In this document: positions 34,578 through 43,327 of the stretch, in pieces
How the letters are laid out: each line of letters starts with the position of its first letter
Position numbering within the stretch: position 1 is the stretch's first letter
Source: Armatimonadota bacterium
Lineage (GTDB): Bacteria > Armatimonadota > Fimbriimonadia > Fimbriimonadales > Fimbriimonadaceae
Direction: 5' to 3'
Length of the DNA stretch: 64,000 nt
NCBI GenBank assembly: GCA_018268255.1
Contig: JAFDWX010000001.1
Coordinates: 496,001 to 560,000 of the forward strand
The notes under the pieces: model-generated
What the model saw: only the letters and a program-made list of their open reading frames with translations
Told to the model about the DNA's origin: nothing
Databases searched by the model: none
Made by a program: the position numbers and the translations under genes

Positions 34578-35704
34578 AGCGGCTCGATGTCCTCATCATC
34601 AACGAAATTCGTGGTCCTTGGGTATTTGGCGTGGCCATGTTCACCGCGCTGATCATGGCGGGCAGCTTCCTATTCAAGCTGACAGACTACGTGGTGAAGG
34701 GCATCGATATGGTGACCATATCCAAGCTCACCGCCTACCTAATGCCCGGAATCATGGCGAAAACACTGCCGATGGCTGTGCTTCTGGCGGCACTTCTGGC
34801 GTTTGGCCGACTTAGCGGAGACAGCGAGATCGTCGCGGTGCGAGCCTCGGGGGCAAGTCTGTGGCGAATTATGGGCCCGGTTGCAGCGTTCGGTGCTTTT
34901 GTCGCTGCACTGACTTTCGGTTTCAACGAACTTTTGGTGCCCTGGGCCGCCTTTAAGGCGAACGAACTCCAACAAGAAATCGCCAGCAAACTGGACCAAT
35001 CTGCCTCTCGCCCCACGAGCTACCCCATTTACGGAAGCGATGGAAAGATCAGCGCCCAGATCATGGCAAAGGACTTCAGCATTGCTGACCGAACTCTATC
35101 CGGAGTGACCGTTACCGTGTATGACAAGCAATCTCGGCCGTCATTCCTGATGGTGGCTCCACGCTTGCGATTTGAACTGGTCAACGGCAAGTTCGACCTG
35201 GATCGGAGTTGGCGAGTGGAGGGCGGCAGCACCCTTTTATCCGTCGATGGCACCACGTTCCTCAGATCCGAAGAGGACATTTGGCCGCGCGAGGTGCCTC
35301 ACATCAATGCGAGTGCGGATGATCTGGTCGCAGCCAATCTCAAGGACCTCGACGCGTTTCCTATGCGCGATATGAAAGCGAAAATCGATAAAGCGAAACG
35401 CGACAAGCTGGATCCTAAACAAATCGCTAATTTGGAATATGGATTTTGGAATAAGGTTGCCGTTCCGCTCGCTGCACTCGTCTATGCATTGGTGGGAGCG
35501 CCGCTGGCAATCCGCAGTCATCGCACCAGCAACGCGACAGGATTCGCGATAGCGGTAGTGATTATCTTCGGGTACATGATGCTGGCAAACTTCATGGCGA
35601 TCTTCGCACAAGGTGGATCGATTCCGGCATGGGTTGCGAGTTTCCTGCCGCTGGTCATCGGACTGCTCGTGGCGGCGGTGACCATCTACCGAAAGAATGG
35701 CTGA
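34574..35704 (+). CDS. LptF/LptG-family permease
   Basis: A 376-residue permease that begins at TTG 34574, overlapping the lptB stop (TTGA). Three N-terminal helices (GVAMFTALIMAGSFLFKL, TLPMAVLLAALLAFGRL, MGPVAAFGAFVAALTF) and three C-terminal helices bracket a periplasmic beta-jellyroll (about 125-265), the standard LptF/G layout. SGDSEIVAVRASGASLWRI is the LptB-coupling helix region. Only one permease gene is present where proteobacteria have two, so it either works as a homodimer or has a partner elsewhere. Confidence 0.88.
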   Translation: MKRLDVLIINEIRGPWVFGVAMFTALIMAGSFLFKLTDYVVKGIDMVTISKLTAYLMPGIMAKTLPMAVLLAALLAFGRLSGDSEIVAVRASGASLWRIMGPVAAFGAFVAALTFGFNELLVPWAAFKANELQQEIASKLDQSASRPTSYPIYGSDGKISAQIMAKDFSIADRTLSGVTVTVYDKQSRPSFLMVAPRLRFELVNGKFDLDRSWRVEGGSTLLSVDGTTFLRSEEDIWPREVPHINASADDLVAANLKDLDAFPMRDMKAKIDKAKRDKLDPKQIANLEYGFWNKVAVPLAALVYALVGAPLAIRSHRTSNATGFAIAVVIIFGYMMLANFMAIFAQGGSIPAWVASFLPLVIGLLVAAVTIYRKNG

Positions 35705-35707
35705 ATT

Positions 35708-37216
35708 GTGGATCTCTTAAGCCTGGGTTTTGTGTTTGCGATGTGTGTGGCCGGTGCGGTGATTGCATGGGTTGCAGACAACCTTGGGCGACACATCGGT
35801 AAGAAGAAGAAGAGCCTCGCCGGAATCCGGCCACGCCACTTTGCCACCGTTACCACGATGGTGACCGGATTCTTTCTGCCTCTCATCACCATCCTGATCG
35901 CCTCGGCAGCCAGCACCGATTTACGGCGAATCTTGGTGGAAGGGCGATCGCTTATCAACCAGACCGAAAATGCGAAGCAGAACCTGGGCAACGCGCAAAG
36001 GGATCTGAAAAAGGTGAGCGCGTCGCTCAAGGACTCCACCGAAAAGCTCAAAACTGAATCGAAACGGACTGAGGCAGCGATCAAGCAGCGGGAAGATGTT
36101 CAAGACCAGTTGAAAACCGCAAGCCAGGAGATCAGAACCAAGCAGGCCGATCTTCAGCGCATCCGCGGCGAAGTTTCAAATATGGCTTCCACGCTCAGCT
36201 CCATGCGAAGGGAACTGGGAGCAGCCAGGACGTCACTGAAGACGTCCCAGAACATGTTGGCCACTTCACAGGCGCAAGTCAAGACTTTGGGCACCCAAGG
36301 CGCTTCGCTCCAAAAGAAGATCGACTACCAGACCCGACAGCTGAACGACAACATGCGGCGAGGAACTGAACTCGACATCCAGCTGAGGGAGACAGAGAAG
36401 CAGGTCGACGGCCTCAAGAAAGAGATTGAAGATCTCACGATCACCAAGAACTACTACAGCAACCAAAAGAACCAACTCGAAACCCAGATCGACGATCTAA
36501 GAGGCAAAATCCGGGAGAGCAACGAGCGATTGGAAGTTCTCCAGGAAGCGGCAAATCAGTTTGCCCAAGTCGCCATGTCGGCTCGGGTTGGTGATATGAT
36601 TTTCCGCCAGAACGACGAATTGGCCCGTGTCATCCTGCCGCCTAACATTAGTGCCGATCAAGCGGAAGCCTATCTGCGATCAGCTATGAAATCTGCGGGT
36701 CTGCTTGCCGAATCCCATGGCGCAAAAGAGAGTGATGGCAACAAGATCGTCGAGTTCCGTAACCTCACAGCAGAACGTACTGCAGAGGCTCAGATTGCTG
36801 AATTGGTGAAAGCAGCCAGTTCCAAAAACGAGCCCCAGTTCCTCTCGTTGTTTGCTGTGTGGAATGTTTTTGAAGGAGAATCGGTGCCTATCGCGGGCAA
36901 AGTCTTTGCCAATAAGCTCGTATATCGAGCCGGAGATGTCATATTGGAAGGCCGCGTGGATGGAACCAAGTCGGATGGCGAAATCCTCCAGACGCTGAAC
37001 CGACTGGTGGCGTACTCACTTGCCGCAGAAGTCCGACGCAACGGAGTTATCCCGCCACAAGGTTCGCAAGGCGCAGCTGGCCAGGTTTCGCTGGAGGATT
37101 TGGTGAAGCTGGGCAAACAAATCAAAGAGGAGGGTCGTCCGATCCGCGTGCAGATACTCGCGAAGTCAGAAGTTCGCGCCGCGGGACCGGTCGAGATCGT
37201 ATTTAGACTAAGGTGA
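35708..37216 (+). CDS. DUF3084-type membrane-anchored coiled-coil protein
   Basis: A 502-residue protein. Two N-terminal helices (about 4-24 and 46-68) anchor it. Residues 75-295 form a long, uninterrupted coiled coil (heptads rich in Lys, Glu, Gln, Ser), followed by a globular C-terminal domain (from about 296: RVGDMIFRQNDELARVILPP). This matches DUF3084 proteins of cyanobacteria and related phyla, whose function is unknown. GTG 35708 lies three bases after the permease stop, and the end overlaps the YqgF-like start (GTGA). Envelope organisation is a reasonable guess from context. Confidence 0.8.
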   Translation: MDLLSLGFVFAMCVAGAVIAWVADNLGRHIGKKKKSLAGIRPRHFATVTTMVTGFFLPLITILIASAASTDLRRILVEGRSLINQTENAKQNLGNAQRDLKKVSASLKDSTEKLKTESKRTEAAIKQREDVQDQLKTASQEIRTKQADLQRIRGEVSNMASTLSSMRRELGAARTSLKTSQNMLATSQAQVKTLGTQGASLQKKIDYQTRQLNDNMRRGTELDIQLRETEKQVDGLKKEIEDLTITKNYYSNQKNQLETQIDDLRGKIRESNERLEVLQEAANQFAQVAMSARVGDMIFRQNDELARVILPPNISADQAEAYLRSAMKSAGLLAESHGAKESDGNKIVEFRNLTAERTAEAQIAELVKAASSKNEPQFLSLFAVWNVFEGESVPIAGKVFANKLVYRAGDVILEGRVDGTKSDGEILQTLNRLVAYSLAAEVRRNGVIPPQGSQGAAGQVSLEDLVKLGKQIKEEGRPIRVQILAKSEVRAAGPVEIVFRLR

Positions 37217-37638
37217 GTGTAGGGCCCCTGAAAACCGTCATGGCGATCGATCCCGGCAGCTCCAAAATGGGGATGGCCGTGGTTCGCCGTGTCGAGCCGC
37301 AGAAAACCGAAGTGCTTTGGCGTTGCGTGTGTTCCAGCGAGGAGTTGGAGAAGCACATCGACGAGGCCCGAGATCAAGCGCCATATTCGATGGTGATCGT
37401 TGGGAATGGCACCAAATCCAAGGAGGTTGTCTCCAGGCTGCGTGAGCATATGCCAAGCATCGGAATTCTGGTGGTTGATGAGCGTGACACTTCCCAGCAA
37501 GCTCGGGAAAAGTACTGGGAATACAACCCTCGACGCGGGTGGAGAAGGCTCCTGCCAGCATCGCTGCAAACACCTCCGGCTCCTGTAGATGACTTTGTTG
37601 CGATCATTCTCGCCGAGAGGGTCCTCCTAGAGGAATAG
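37213..37638 (+). CDS. YqgF/RuvX-like RNase H-fold protein
   Basis: A 141-residue RNase H-fold protein. Asp13 (AIDPGSSKMGMAV), Glu90 (VVDE) and Asp126/127 (PVDDFVAIILAE) occupy the acidic positions used by YqgF/RuvC-type nucleases. YqgF proteins process pre-16S rRNA ends, but this is a divergent member commonly paired with DUF3084 genes, so its substrate is unclear. The GTG start overlaps the previous stop (GTGA). It ends the lpt run; nadA begins 54 bp later with its own likely promoter (TAAAAT at 37673). Confidence 0.8.
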   Translation: MSVGPLKTVMAIDPGSSKMGMAVVRRVEPQKTEVLWRCVCSSEELEKHIDEARDQAPYSMVIVGNGTKSKEVVSRLREHMPSIGILVVDERDTSQQAREKYWEYNPRRGWRRLLPASLQTPPAPVDDFVAIILAERVLLEE

Positions 37639-37692
37639 GTCTCAGCGACCAAATCCATCAGCCGACGTAGACTAAAATAGACAGAACGTCTC

Positions 37693-38682
37693 ATGGCGAC
37701 TCCCACAACTGCCACGCAACTGGATGCGATTTTTGATCGAGTGAAGCGCGTCATCCCACCGCTTGAATGGGAAATCCAAAAGCCGCTTGTCGCCCGAATT
37801 CTGGAGCTGAAGCAGGAACGCAACGCGGCGATCCTCGCCCATACCTATCAAGTCCCGGAGATCTACCACACGATTGCGGATATTCAGGGAGATAGCCTTC
37901 AGCTTGCACGCGAGGCGATGGACGTTTCGGCAGACGTCATTGTGATGTGCGGCGTGCGATTCATGGCCGAGACAGCCAAGATCCTCAACCCATCCAAGAC
38001 TGTCCTTCTGCCGGATTTGCGCGCGGGCTGCTCCATGGCGAACTCCATCACCGCAGACGATGTTCGCCGACTGAAGGCTGAAAATCCCGGGGTCCCTGTC
38101 GTGACCTACGTCAACACGAATGCGGACGTTAAGGCCGAAAGTGACATCTGCTGCACCAGTTCCAACGCCAGGCAAGTGGTGGAATCGCTCGGCGTGGACA
38201 AGATCATCTTCATCCCTGATCCCTACCTCGGAAAGTGGGTTCAGAGCCAGCTTCCCCATATCCAGATGGTGCTCTGGAACGGTCCCTGCGAGGTCCACAT
38301 TCGGTTCACCGGCGAGCAGGTTCGGGAACTCAAGCAGAAATATCCCGGAATGCCAGTTCTGGTTCACCCTGAGTGCCCCGAGGACGTGATCGCGGAAGCC
38401 GATTACACCGGTTCCACCAGCGGAATGTCGCGGTGGGTAGGCGACCATAAGCCAGCCCGTGTGGCTCTTATCACCGAGTGCACCATGGCCGACAACGTTT
38501 CGGTATTGAACCCTGGGGTGGAGATGATCCGGCCCTGCAATCTGTGTCCTCACATGCAGCGCATCTCGCTTCGATCGGTGGTGAATTCGCTTGAGCGTAT
38601 GGAGCACACCATCGAAATCGAGGAAAATATTCGCGTTAGGGCGAAGCAGTCCCTTGATCGAATGCTGACCGTAAGAATCTAG
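37693..38682 (+). CDS. nadA: Quinolinate synthase A
   Basis: A 329-residue [4Fe-4S] enzyme that condenses iminoaspartate with dihydroxyacetone phosphate to quinolinate. The three-domain layout is intact. Cluster cysteines are visible at Cys113 (RAGCSMAN), Cys199 (NGPCEVH) and the Cys282/Cys285 pair (PCNLCPHM), one of which is the third ligand. It begins the nadA-nadB-nadC operon, with nadB two bases after its stop. A TAAAAT box 14 bp before the start is a likely -10. Confidence 0.96.
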   Translation: MATPTTATQLDAIFDRVKRVIPPLEWEIQKPLVARILELKQERNAAILAHTYQVPEIYHTIADIQGDSLQLAREAMDVSADVIVMCGVRFMAETAKILNPSKTVLLPDLRAGCSMANSITADDVRRLKAENPGVPVVTYVNTNADVKAESDICCTSSNARQVVESLGVDKIIFIPDPYLGKWVQSQLPHIQMVLWNGPCEVHIRFTGEQVRELKQKYPGMPVLVHPECPEDVIAEADYTGSTSGMSRWVGDHKPARVALITECTMADNVSVLNPGVEMIRPCNLCPHMQRISLRSVVNSLERMEHTIEIEENIRVRAKQSLDRMLTVRI

Positions 38683-38684
38683 CC

Positions 38685-40262
38685 ATGGAAACTGTTTCAG
38701 CCGACGTCGTGGTGATCGGAAGCGGGATCGCCGGTCTATGCACGGCTCTATCCATCAACCAGGGATCTGTCCACGTGGTCACCAAGGCGACACTTCAAAC
38801 CGGGGCGAGCAGTCTTTGGGCTCAGGGTGGTCTTGCTGCGGCCATTGGCCAGTACGATTCGCCCAAGGTGCATGCGGTGGACACCATTTCGGCTGGAGCG
38901 GGATTGACGGAGCCGGAGGTCGCTGCAGTCTTGACCGAGGAAGCTTCCGAAGCTGTGGCCTTTCTCCGCGAGGTCGGAACTCGCTTCGATCTGGATTCAC
39001 AGGGAAACTTCGCGCTAGCTCGCGAGGCTGCACACCAGTTCCCCCGAGTTCTCCATGCCAATAAGGATGCCACCGGTAAGGAACTCATGCGTGCGCTGGC
39101 TATGGCTGCCGATCGAGCGCAGAACGTCACCATCCACCAGCACACCAGAGCCCTTGAGATCTTGCTCGACGAGGACCAGCGAGCCTGTGGAGTCGTCGTT
39201 TTGCGAGACGACGAACTTTACGTAATTCGAGCCAAATCTGTCGTTTTGGCAACAGGAGGCGCAGGGCAGCTATTCCGATACACCACCAATCCGATTGAAG
39301 CCATGGGAGAAGGACTTTCGCTGGCAGCTCGGATCGGTGCTCGCTTTAGCGATATCGAGTTTGTTCAGTTCCACCCGACTGCTCTCCACACCAACAAGGA
39401 CCCTCTGCCCTTGGTGACTGAGGCTCTCCGGGGTGCAGGTGGAATTTTGGTGGACGAGAACGGACGGCGGTTCATGACGACGCTCCATCCGTTGGGAGAA
39501 CTCGCTCCGCGAGACATTGTGGCGCGAGGCGTGTGGCAGACTCAAAAAGAGGGTCATCGCACCTTCTTGGATGCAACCGAGGCGGTGGGCGTACGATTTC
39601 CAGCCGAGTTTCCGACCGTATGGGACCACTGCCAGGAGATGGGTCTCGACCCTCGTACACAACCGATTCCGATTGTCCCTGCCGCGCATTATCACATGGG
39701 TGGAGTCGATGTGGACCTTAGCGGGCGTTCCAGCATTTCCGGTCTCTGGGCTTGTGGAGAAGTGTCTTCAACGGGAGTTCACGGCGCAAATCGTCTGGCG
39801 TCGAACTCCCTCTTGGAGGCTGTGGTATTCGGTAAGCGGGTCGCCGAGGACATCAGCAGTCATCTTGCTGATACTGAGTGCTCGTCACCTGCCAAGAACC
39901 TTGAGACAACCGAGTATCAGACCCATGACGTGCCGGATCCGGCACGGGTTCAGGAGCTTCGCAATCTCATGTGGGACGAGGTCGGCTTGGTGCGAAACGA
40001 AATGGGTCTCGCCGGTGCCACAGAGCGCTTTCACGAGGTCTACGATCAAAATGGCCCCGGTCGCGTGCGTGACCAGGCACGAATGTGCTGGGTCATCGCT
40101 GCTGCTGCTCGTGCTAGGCGAGAGAGTCGTGGCGCACATTTCAGAAGCGACTACCCTGAGCAGAGCGCCGCTTTTCGGCGCCATAGCCAAGTCTGGTGGG
40201 ACAAATCAGCCAAGAGTTGGCATGTCGAATTTGAGGATGCCTTCGTGCCCGCTTTACCATGA
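38685..40262 (+). CDS. nadB: L-aspartate oxidase
   Basis: A 525-residue flavoprotein converting aspartate to iminoaspartate for NadA. The FAD-binding loop is VIGSGIAGLCTAL (11-23). ASSLWAQGGLAAAIG, RFSDIEFVQFHPTAL and GEVSSTGVHGANRLASNSLLEA are family hallmarks, and the last closes over the flavin. The C-terminal helical domain is complete. ATG 38685 follows the nadA stop by two bases. The stop overlaps the nadC start (ATGA). It shares the fold of fumarate reductase, but motifs and neighbours settle the call. Confidence 0.96.
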   Translation: METVSADVVVIGSGIAGLCTALSINQGSVHVVTKATLQTGASSLWAQGGLAAAIGQYDSPKVHAVDTISAGAGLTEPEVAAVLTEEASEAVAFLREVGTRFDLDSQGNFALAREAAHQFPRVLHANKDATGKELMRALAMAADRAQNVTIHQHTRALEILLDEDQRACGVVVLRDDELYVIRAKSVVLATGGAGQLFRYTTNPIEAMGEGLSLAARIGARFSDIEFVQFHPTALHTNKDPLPLVTEALRGAGGILVDENGRRFMTTLHPLGELAPRDIVARGVWQTQKEGHRTFLDATEAVGVRFPAEFPTVWDHCQEMGLDPRTQPIPIVPAAHYHMGGVDVDLSGRSSISGLWACGEVSSTGVHGANRLASNSLLEAVVFGKRVAEDISSHLADTECSSPAKNLETTEYQTHDVPDPARVQELRNLMWDEVGLVRNEMGLAGATERFHEVYDQNGPGRVRDQARMCWVIAAAARARRESRGAHFRSDYPEQSAAFRRHSQVWWDKSAKSWHVEFEDAFVPALP

Positions 40263-41101
40263 ACTCCGTCGAATTTCCCGGATTAGATGCTCTCATCCAT
40301 CGCGCGCTTGAGGAAGACCTTGGGTTGGCAGGAGATGTAACTTCAGCAGCCACCATTCCACCCGAGACTCGAGCCACCGGCCGAATTTTCGTTAGGAAAC
40401 GAGGCGTGGTGGCTGGGATTCCGATCGCCCAGCGAGTTTTCGAGTTGGTCGATCCCAAAATCGATATTCGACTGGAATACAGCGATGGGACTCTGGCGGA
40501 TCCTGGGACAACAATTCTGAAGCTGGAGGGACCCGCAAGATCAATTCTGAGCGGCGAACGGACGGCTCTGAATTTTTTGGGGCATCTGAGCGGAATTGCC
40601 ACTGCAACCTACCAGCTCGTGGAGAGAATCGCCGGAACATCGGCCCAGGTGATCGATACTCGAAAGACCACTCCTGGCTTGAGGTCGCTGGAGAAATACG
40701 CGGTTCGTTGTGGCGGTGGAAAGAACCACCGATTTGGGCTCTTTGATGCGGTCCTTATCAAAGATAACCACCTTCGAGCCGCAGGAGGCGTCATCCCGGC
40801 CGTGCAGCGCGCCAAAGCCCACGTCGGGCACATGACCAAAGTCGAGGTGGAAGTCGAATCGATGGAACAGTTGGAGGAAGCGCTCCAAGCGAAAGCCGAC
40901 ATCATCATGCTCGACAACATGACTCCAGCCCAGACACGGCAGGCTGTCCAATATGTTCGGGGGCGTGCTCTGTTGGAGTCTTCGGGTGGAATTACGCTTG
41001 ATACCATTCGCGAATATGCGGAAACAGGCGTGGACCTTATTTCGGTAGGATGGATCACTCACAGTGCAACCAATTTGGACGTCTCGCTGGACTTGACGTA
41101 A
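40259..41101 (+). CDS. nadC: Nicotinate-nucleotide pyrophosphorylase (carboxylating)
   Basis: A 280-residue quinolinate phosphoribosyltransferase making nicotinate mononucleotide, the last step of the operon's pathway. Motifs include ERTALNFLGHLSGIAT, DTRKTTPGLRSLEKYAVRCGGGKNHR (catalytic Arg, Lys and His), LIKDNH and ESSGGI. The length is typical. The start overlaps nadB (ATGA). The frame ends just before a small GC-rich hairpin. Together the three genes provide de novo NAD synthesis from aspartate. Confidence 0.97.
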   Translation: MNSVEFPGLDALIHRALEEDLGLAGDVTSAATIPPETRATGRIFVRKRGVVAGIPIAQRVFELVDPKIDIRLEYSDGTLADPGTTILKLEGPARSILSGERTALNFLGHLSGIATATYQLVERIAGTSAQVIDTRKTTPGLRSLEKYAVRCGGGKNHRFGLFDAVLIKDNHLRAAGGVIPAVQRAKAHVGHMTKVEVEVESMEQLEEALQAKADIIMLDNMTPAQTRQAVQYVRGRALLESSGGITLDTIREYAETGVDLISVGWITHSATNLDVSLDLT

Positions 41102-41102
41102 A

Positions 41103-41117
41103 TCGGGGCACCCCCGA
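41103..41117 (+). terminator. Short GC-rich hairpin after nadC
   Basis: TCGGGG-cac-CCCCGA starts two bases past the nadC stop. The stem is 6 bp and no T-run follows, so it is at best a weak or factor-assisted terminator. Confidence 0.35.
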
Positions 41118-41149
41118 GAACTCAGACTCGTCTACTTCATAAGCAAACT

Positions 41150-41884
41150 ATGATCACCGCGATGCTCCTTCCGCTCCTGATGGCACAGCCCGCTGCTCCC
41201 AAGAGCTTCGAGGACATGATGGCTCAGACCCGGGCGGCTTACCGCAGTTTGAAGAGCTATCGCGATTCATGGTTTATGAAGACTACCGCTGGGGATCAAG
41301 AGCAGCTTCTCAAGTTCGAACGCCAAATCGATGGCGAAAGAGGCTCCATGAAAGCGACCTTGGATGGCGAGGTCATCTTGCAGTTGGGGTCGGATGGAAA
41401 GGCGAGCTTCTTCATGGTCCCGGGATTCAGCAAGTACGCCGAATTCAGTGGCAAAAACCCTTGGATAACGCGCGACCCGAAGGACGACGAGAAGCTTATG
41501 CAGGACGGCGACTTCAATGTAACGGTTGATGGGATCTACGACATCCTCGTCACGAGCAAGCCGAGCCTCAAGTTGCTGACCTTTACGCCCGGCAAGTTTG
41601 AGGGGCAAGATGTGCGCGTGGCCAAATGTGAAGTGCGACGTCCCGATACCAAATCTGGCGTGGATATGACCATCACCTTTGAAAAAGGCAAGATGCTGAT
41701 CGTTCGCCTCGAGTGCGACGTGATCGGGCGCGATAGCTCCAAAGCGAATATGGTTCTGCTTCGGGAGAGTTCCGCCGAGGGTGCCAAGCTTGATCCAACG
41801 CAATTTGAGATGCCAAAAAGCGTGACGTCCAGTTACTCAAAAGCTCCTTGGGAAGAGATCGTCCCCGGGTTTTATAAGCACTAA
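41150..41884 (+). CDS. Exported LolA-like/DUF2092-like protein
   Basis: A 244-residue protein. A short N-terminal signal (MITAMLLPLLMAQPAA) precedes a helix with FEDMMAQTRAAYRSLKSYRDSW. A run of amphipathic strands follows (MKATLDGEVILQLGSDGKASFFM, VDMTITFEKGKMLIVRLECDV). This is the half-barrel pattern of LolA/LolB/DUF2092 lipid-carrier folds. It may carry a lipid or lipoprotein in the periplasm; that is inferred from fold only. It follows the nad operon and converges with the TPR gene in a 4-bp stop overlap (CTAA). Confidence 0.6.
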   Translation: MITAMLLPLLMAQPAAPKSFEDMMAQTRAAYRSLKSYRDSWFMKTTAGDQEQLLKFERQIDGERGSMKATLDGEVILQLGSDGKASFFMVPGFSKYAEFSGKNPWITRDPKDDEKLMQDGDFNVTVDGIYDILVTSKPSLKLLTFTPGKFEGQDVRVAKCEVRRPDTKSGVDMTITFEKGKMLIVRLECDVIGRDSSKANMVLLRESSAEGAKLDPTQFEMPKSVTSSYSKAPWEEIVPGFYKH

Positions 41885-42915
41885 TTGGGCTGCTCTGGAG
41901 CGGGCGTCTCTGCGGGAGTTTCCGGCGCGGGTGCAGGTTGACTCGGCCACTCATTCTTCATCGGCTCGGTTGGATTGCCCGAGGAATCAAGCGCCGCACG
42001 ATCGAGCTCCCCAATGTAGATCAGTCTTCCGGTATTCATTGCCCGGCAGATCACCTTTGCAACGCCCGGTTGCGCCGCCAGAAGCTTTCCGGCGAGGGTA
42101 AGGGCTTCTGACCTCACCTGACCTGGGTCCCGTGGAACAAACGTTGCAGTGAGCGTGGCTGATCGTGGATCTGAGATAGCACCAAGCAAGTCGGTTTCAG
42201 CTCCAATTTTCCCTTGGAGGGAGGCAAGTAGTTCGGTGTCCTCGTTCGTCGGTTGAGCAGGCGCCGGATGTGGCACCTCGGGCTTGGTTTCCTCTGGTTT
42301 GGTGTCTGGTGTTGGCGGCGGAGCAACGGGCTGGTTTCCGATGCTAATGGCTTGCTGCCGAGGAATCGAGTTTCCGTTTCCTGGATCTGAGCGAAGGACT
42401 CGGCCGGCAAAGAACCCACTCAAGCCGACGGCGATGATAAAGAACGCGGTTGCAGCAAGGACGAGGCGAGTTTTTGGCTTGGCGATAGGGATGCCAAGCT
42501 GCTTCATGGTCGACGCGGCCTGCTGCTCTTCCAAGCGACGGGTGATCTGGTCGAGCTTGGATCGTTCGGCTACCGAATCAGGCCGCAGGTCGAGAGCCAA
42601 TTCGTACCATTCTTTGGCTTCTTCGATTTGGTCTTGCTCATAGGATATGTCGCCCAAAAGGGTGTGCGCCACAAAGTCTCCGGGGGATTTTCGAAGGACA
42701 GCGAGACATGCCTGACGAGCAGCCCCGTACTCCCGCCGCATCCTGTGAAGATTGGCTTCAGCCAATTCAAGGGAAGTATCCTGTGCTGCTAGCTCGCCCA
42801 TGGCTGTCATCGGGCAGGCCGGATCAGGGCAATCCGTGACCGGTCGGGTCACCTGCATCAGACAGGTTTTGCATGTTTCAGTGCTAATTTGTGCCGGTAC
42901 TTCCAAAGCCGCCAT
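41881..42915 (-). CDS. TPR-containing membrane protein with N-terminal zinc-ribbon-like motif
   Basis: A protein of about 344 residues. The N-terminus has CKTCLMQV...DCPDPAC, a CxxC...CxxxxC zinc-ribbon-like motif. TPR helices follow (about 45-125; AHTLLGDISYEQDQIEEAKEWYELALDLRPDS), then one transmembrane helix (about 150-170), a Pro-rich periplasmic linker and a C-terminal domain (about 225-320). The tail is Pro/Glu rich. The start is uncertain: ATG 42915 has AGGAG touching it, and TTG 42906 would be better spaced. It overlaps the end of dut by about 30 bp. Function unknown; probably a scaffold. Confidence 0.7.
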   Translation of the reverse strand: MAALEVPAQISTETCKTCLMQVTRPVTDCPDPACPMTAMGELAAQDTSLELAEANLHRMRREYGAARQACLAVLRKSPGDFVAHTLLGDISYEQDQIEEAKEWYELALDLRPDSVAERSKLDQITRRLEEQQAASTMKQLGIPIAKPKTRLVLAATAFFIIAVGLSGFFAGRVLRSDPGNGNSIPRQQAISIGNQPVAPPPTPDTKPEETKPEVPHPAPAQPTNEDTELLASLQGKIGAETDLLGAISDPRSATLTATFVPRDPGQVRSEALTLAGKLLAAQPGVAKVICRAMNTGRLIYIGELDRAALDSSGNPTEPMKNEWPSQPAPAPETPAETPAPEQPN

Positions 42916-43327
42916 CTCCTCGCTCAGATTCGGGAAGAGAATCCACAATCTCGAAGATCCCACGAACCACCGGACAGACGACCATTTGGGCTACCCGTTC
43001 GCCAGCCTCAAAGCGAATCGGCTCAGAACCAAAGTTGATCAGGATCACCCCGATCTCACCACGATAGTCGCTGTCGATAGTCCCGGGCGAATTCACCATC
43101 CCGAGTCCAGACCGAATGGCAGTTCCGGAACGGGGGCGGATCTGGACTTCGTACCCTTCCGGAATCGCCATTCGGAGTCCAGTAGGAATTAGTCTGCGCT
43201 CTTGCGGATTAAGTTCCCACGATTCTGAACAAAAGATGTCAGCCCCGGCCGCTCCGGGTGTGGCGTAAAGTGGGACTTTGGCATTGCTCGACAGTTGAAG
43301 CTGAATCGTAACCTGCGATACGGTCAT
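42884..43327 (-). CDS. dut: Deoxyuridine 5'-triphosphate nucleotidohydrolase
   Basis: A 147-residue trimeric-type dUTPase hydrolysing dUTP to dUMP and pyrophosphate. All five motifs are seen: AGADIFC, RPRSGTAIRSGLG, GTIDSDYRGEIGVIL, GERVAQMVV and the flexible C-terminal RGDGGFGSTGTN that closes the site. The start overlaps the stop of the sugar dehydratase gene (ATGA), so it is translated as part of that operon although its role is in DNA metabolism. Confidence 0.97.
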   Translation of the reverse strand: MTVSQVTIQLQLSSNAKVPLYATPGAAGADIFCSESWELNPQERRLIPTGLRMAIPEGYEVQIRPRSGTAIRSGLGMVNSPGTIDSDYRGEIGVILINFGSEPIRFEAGERVAQMVVCPVVRGIFEIVDSLPESERGDGGFGSTGTN

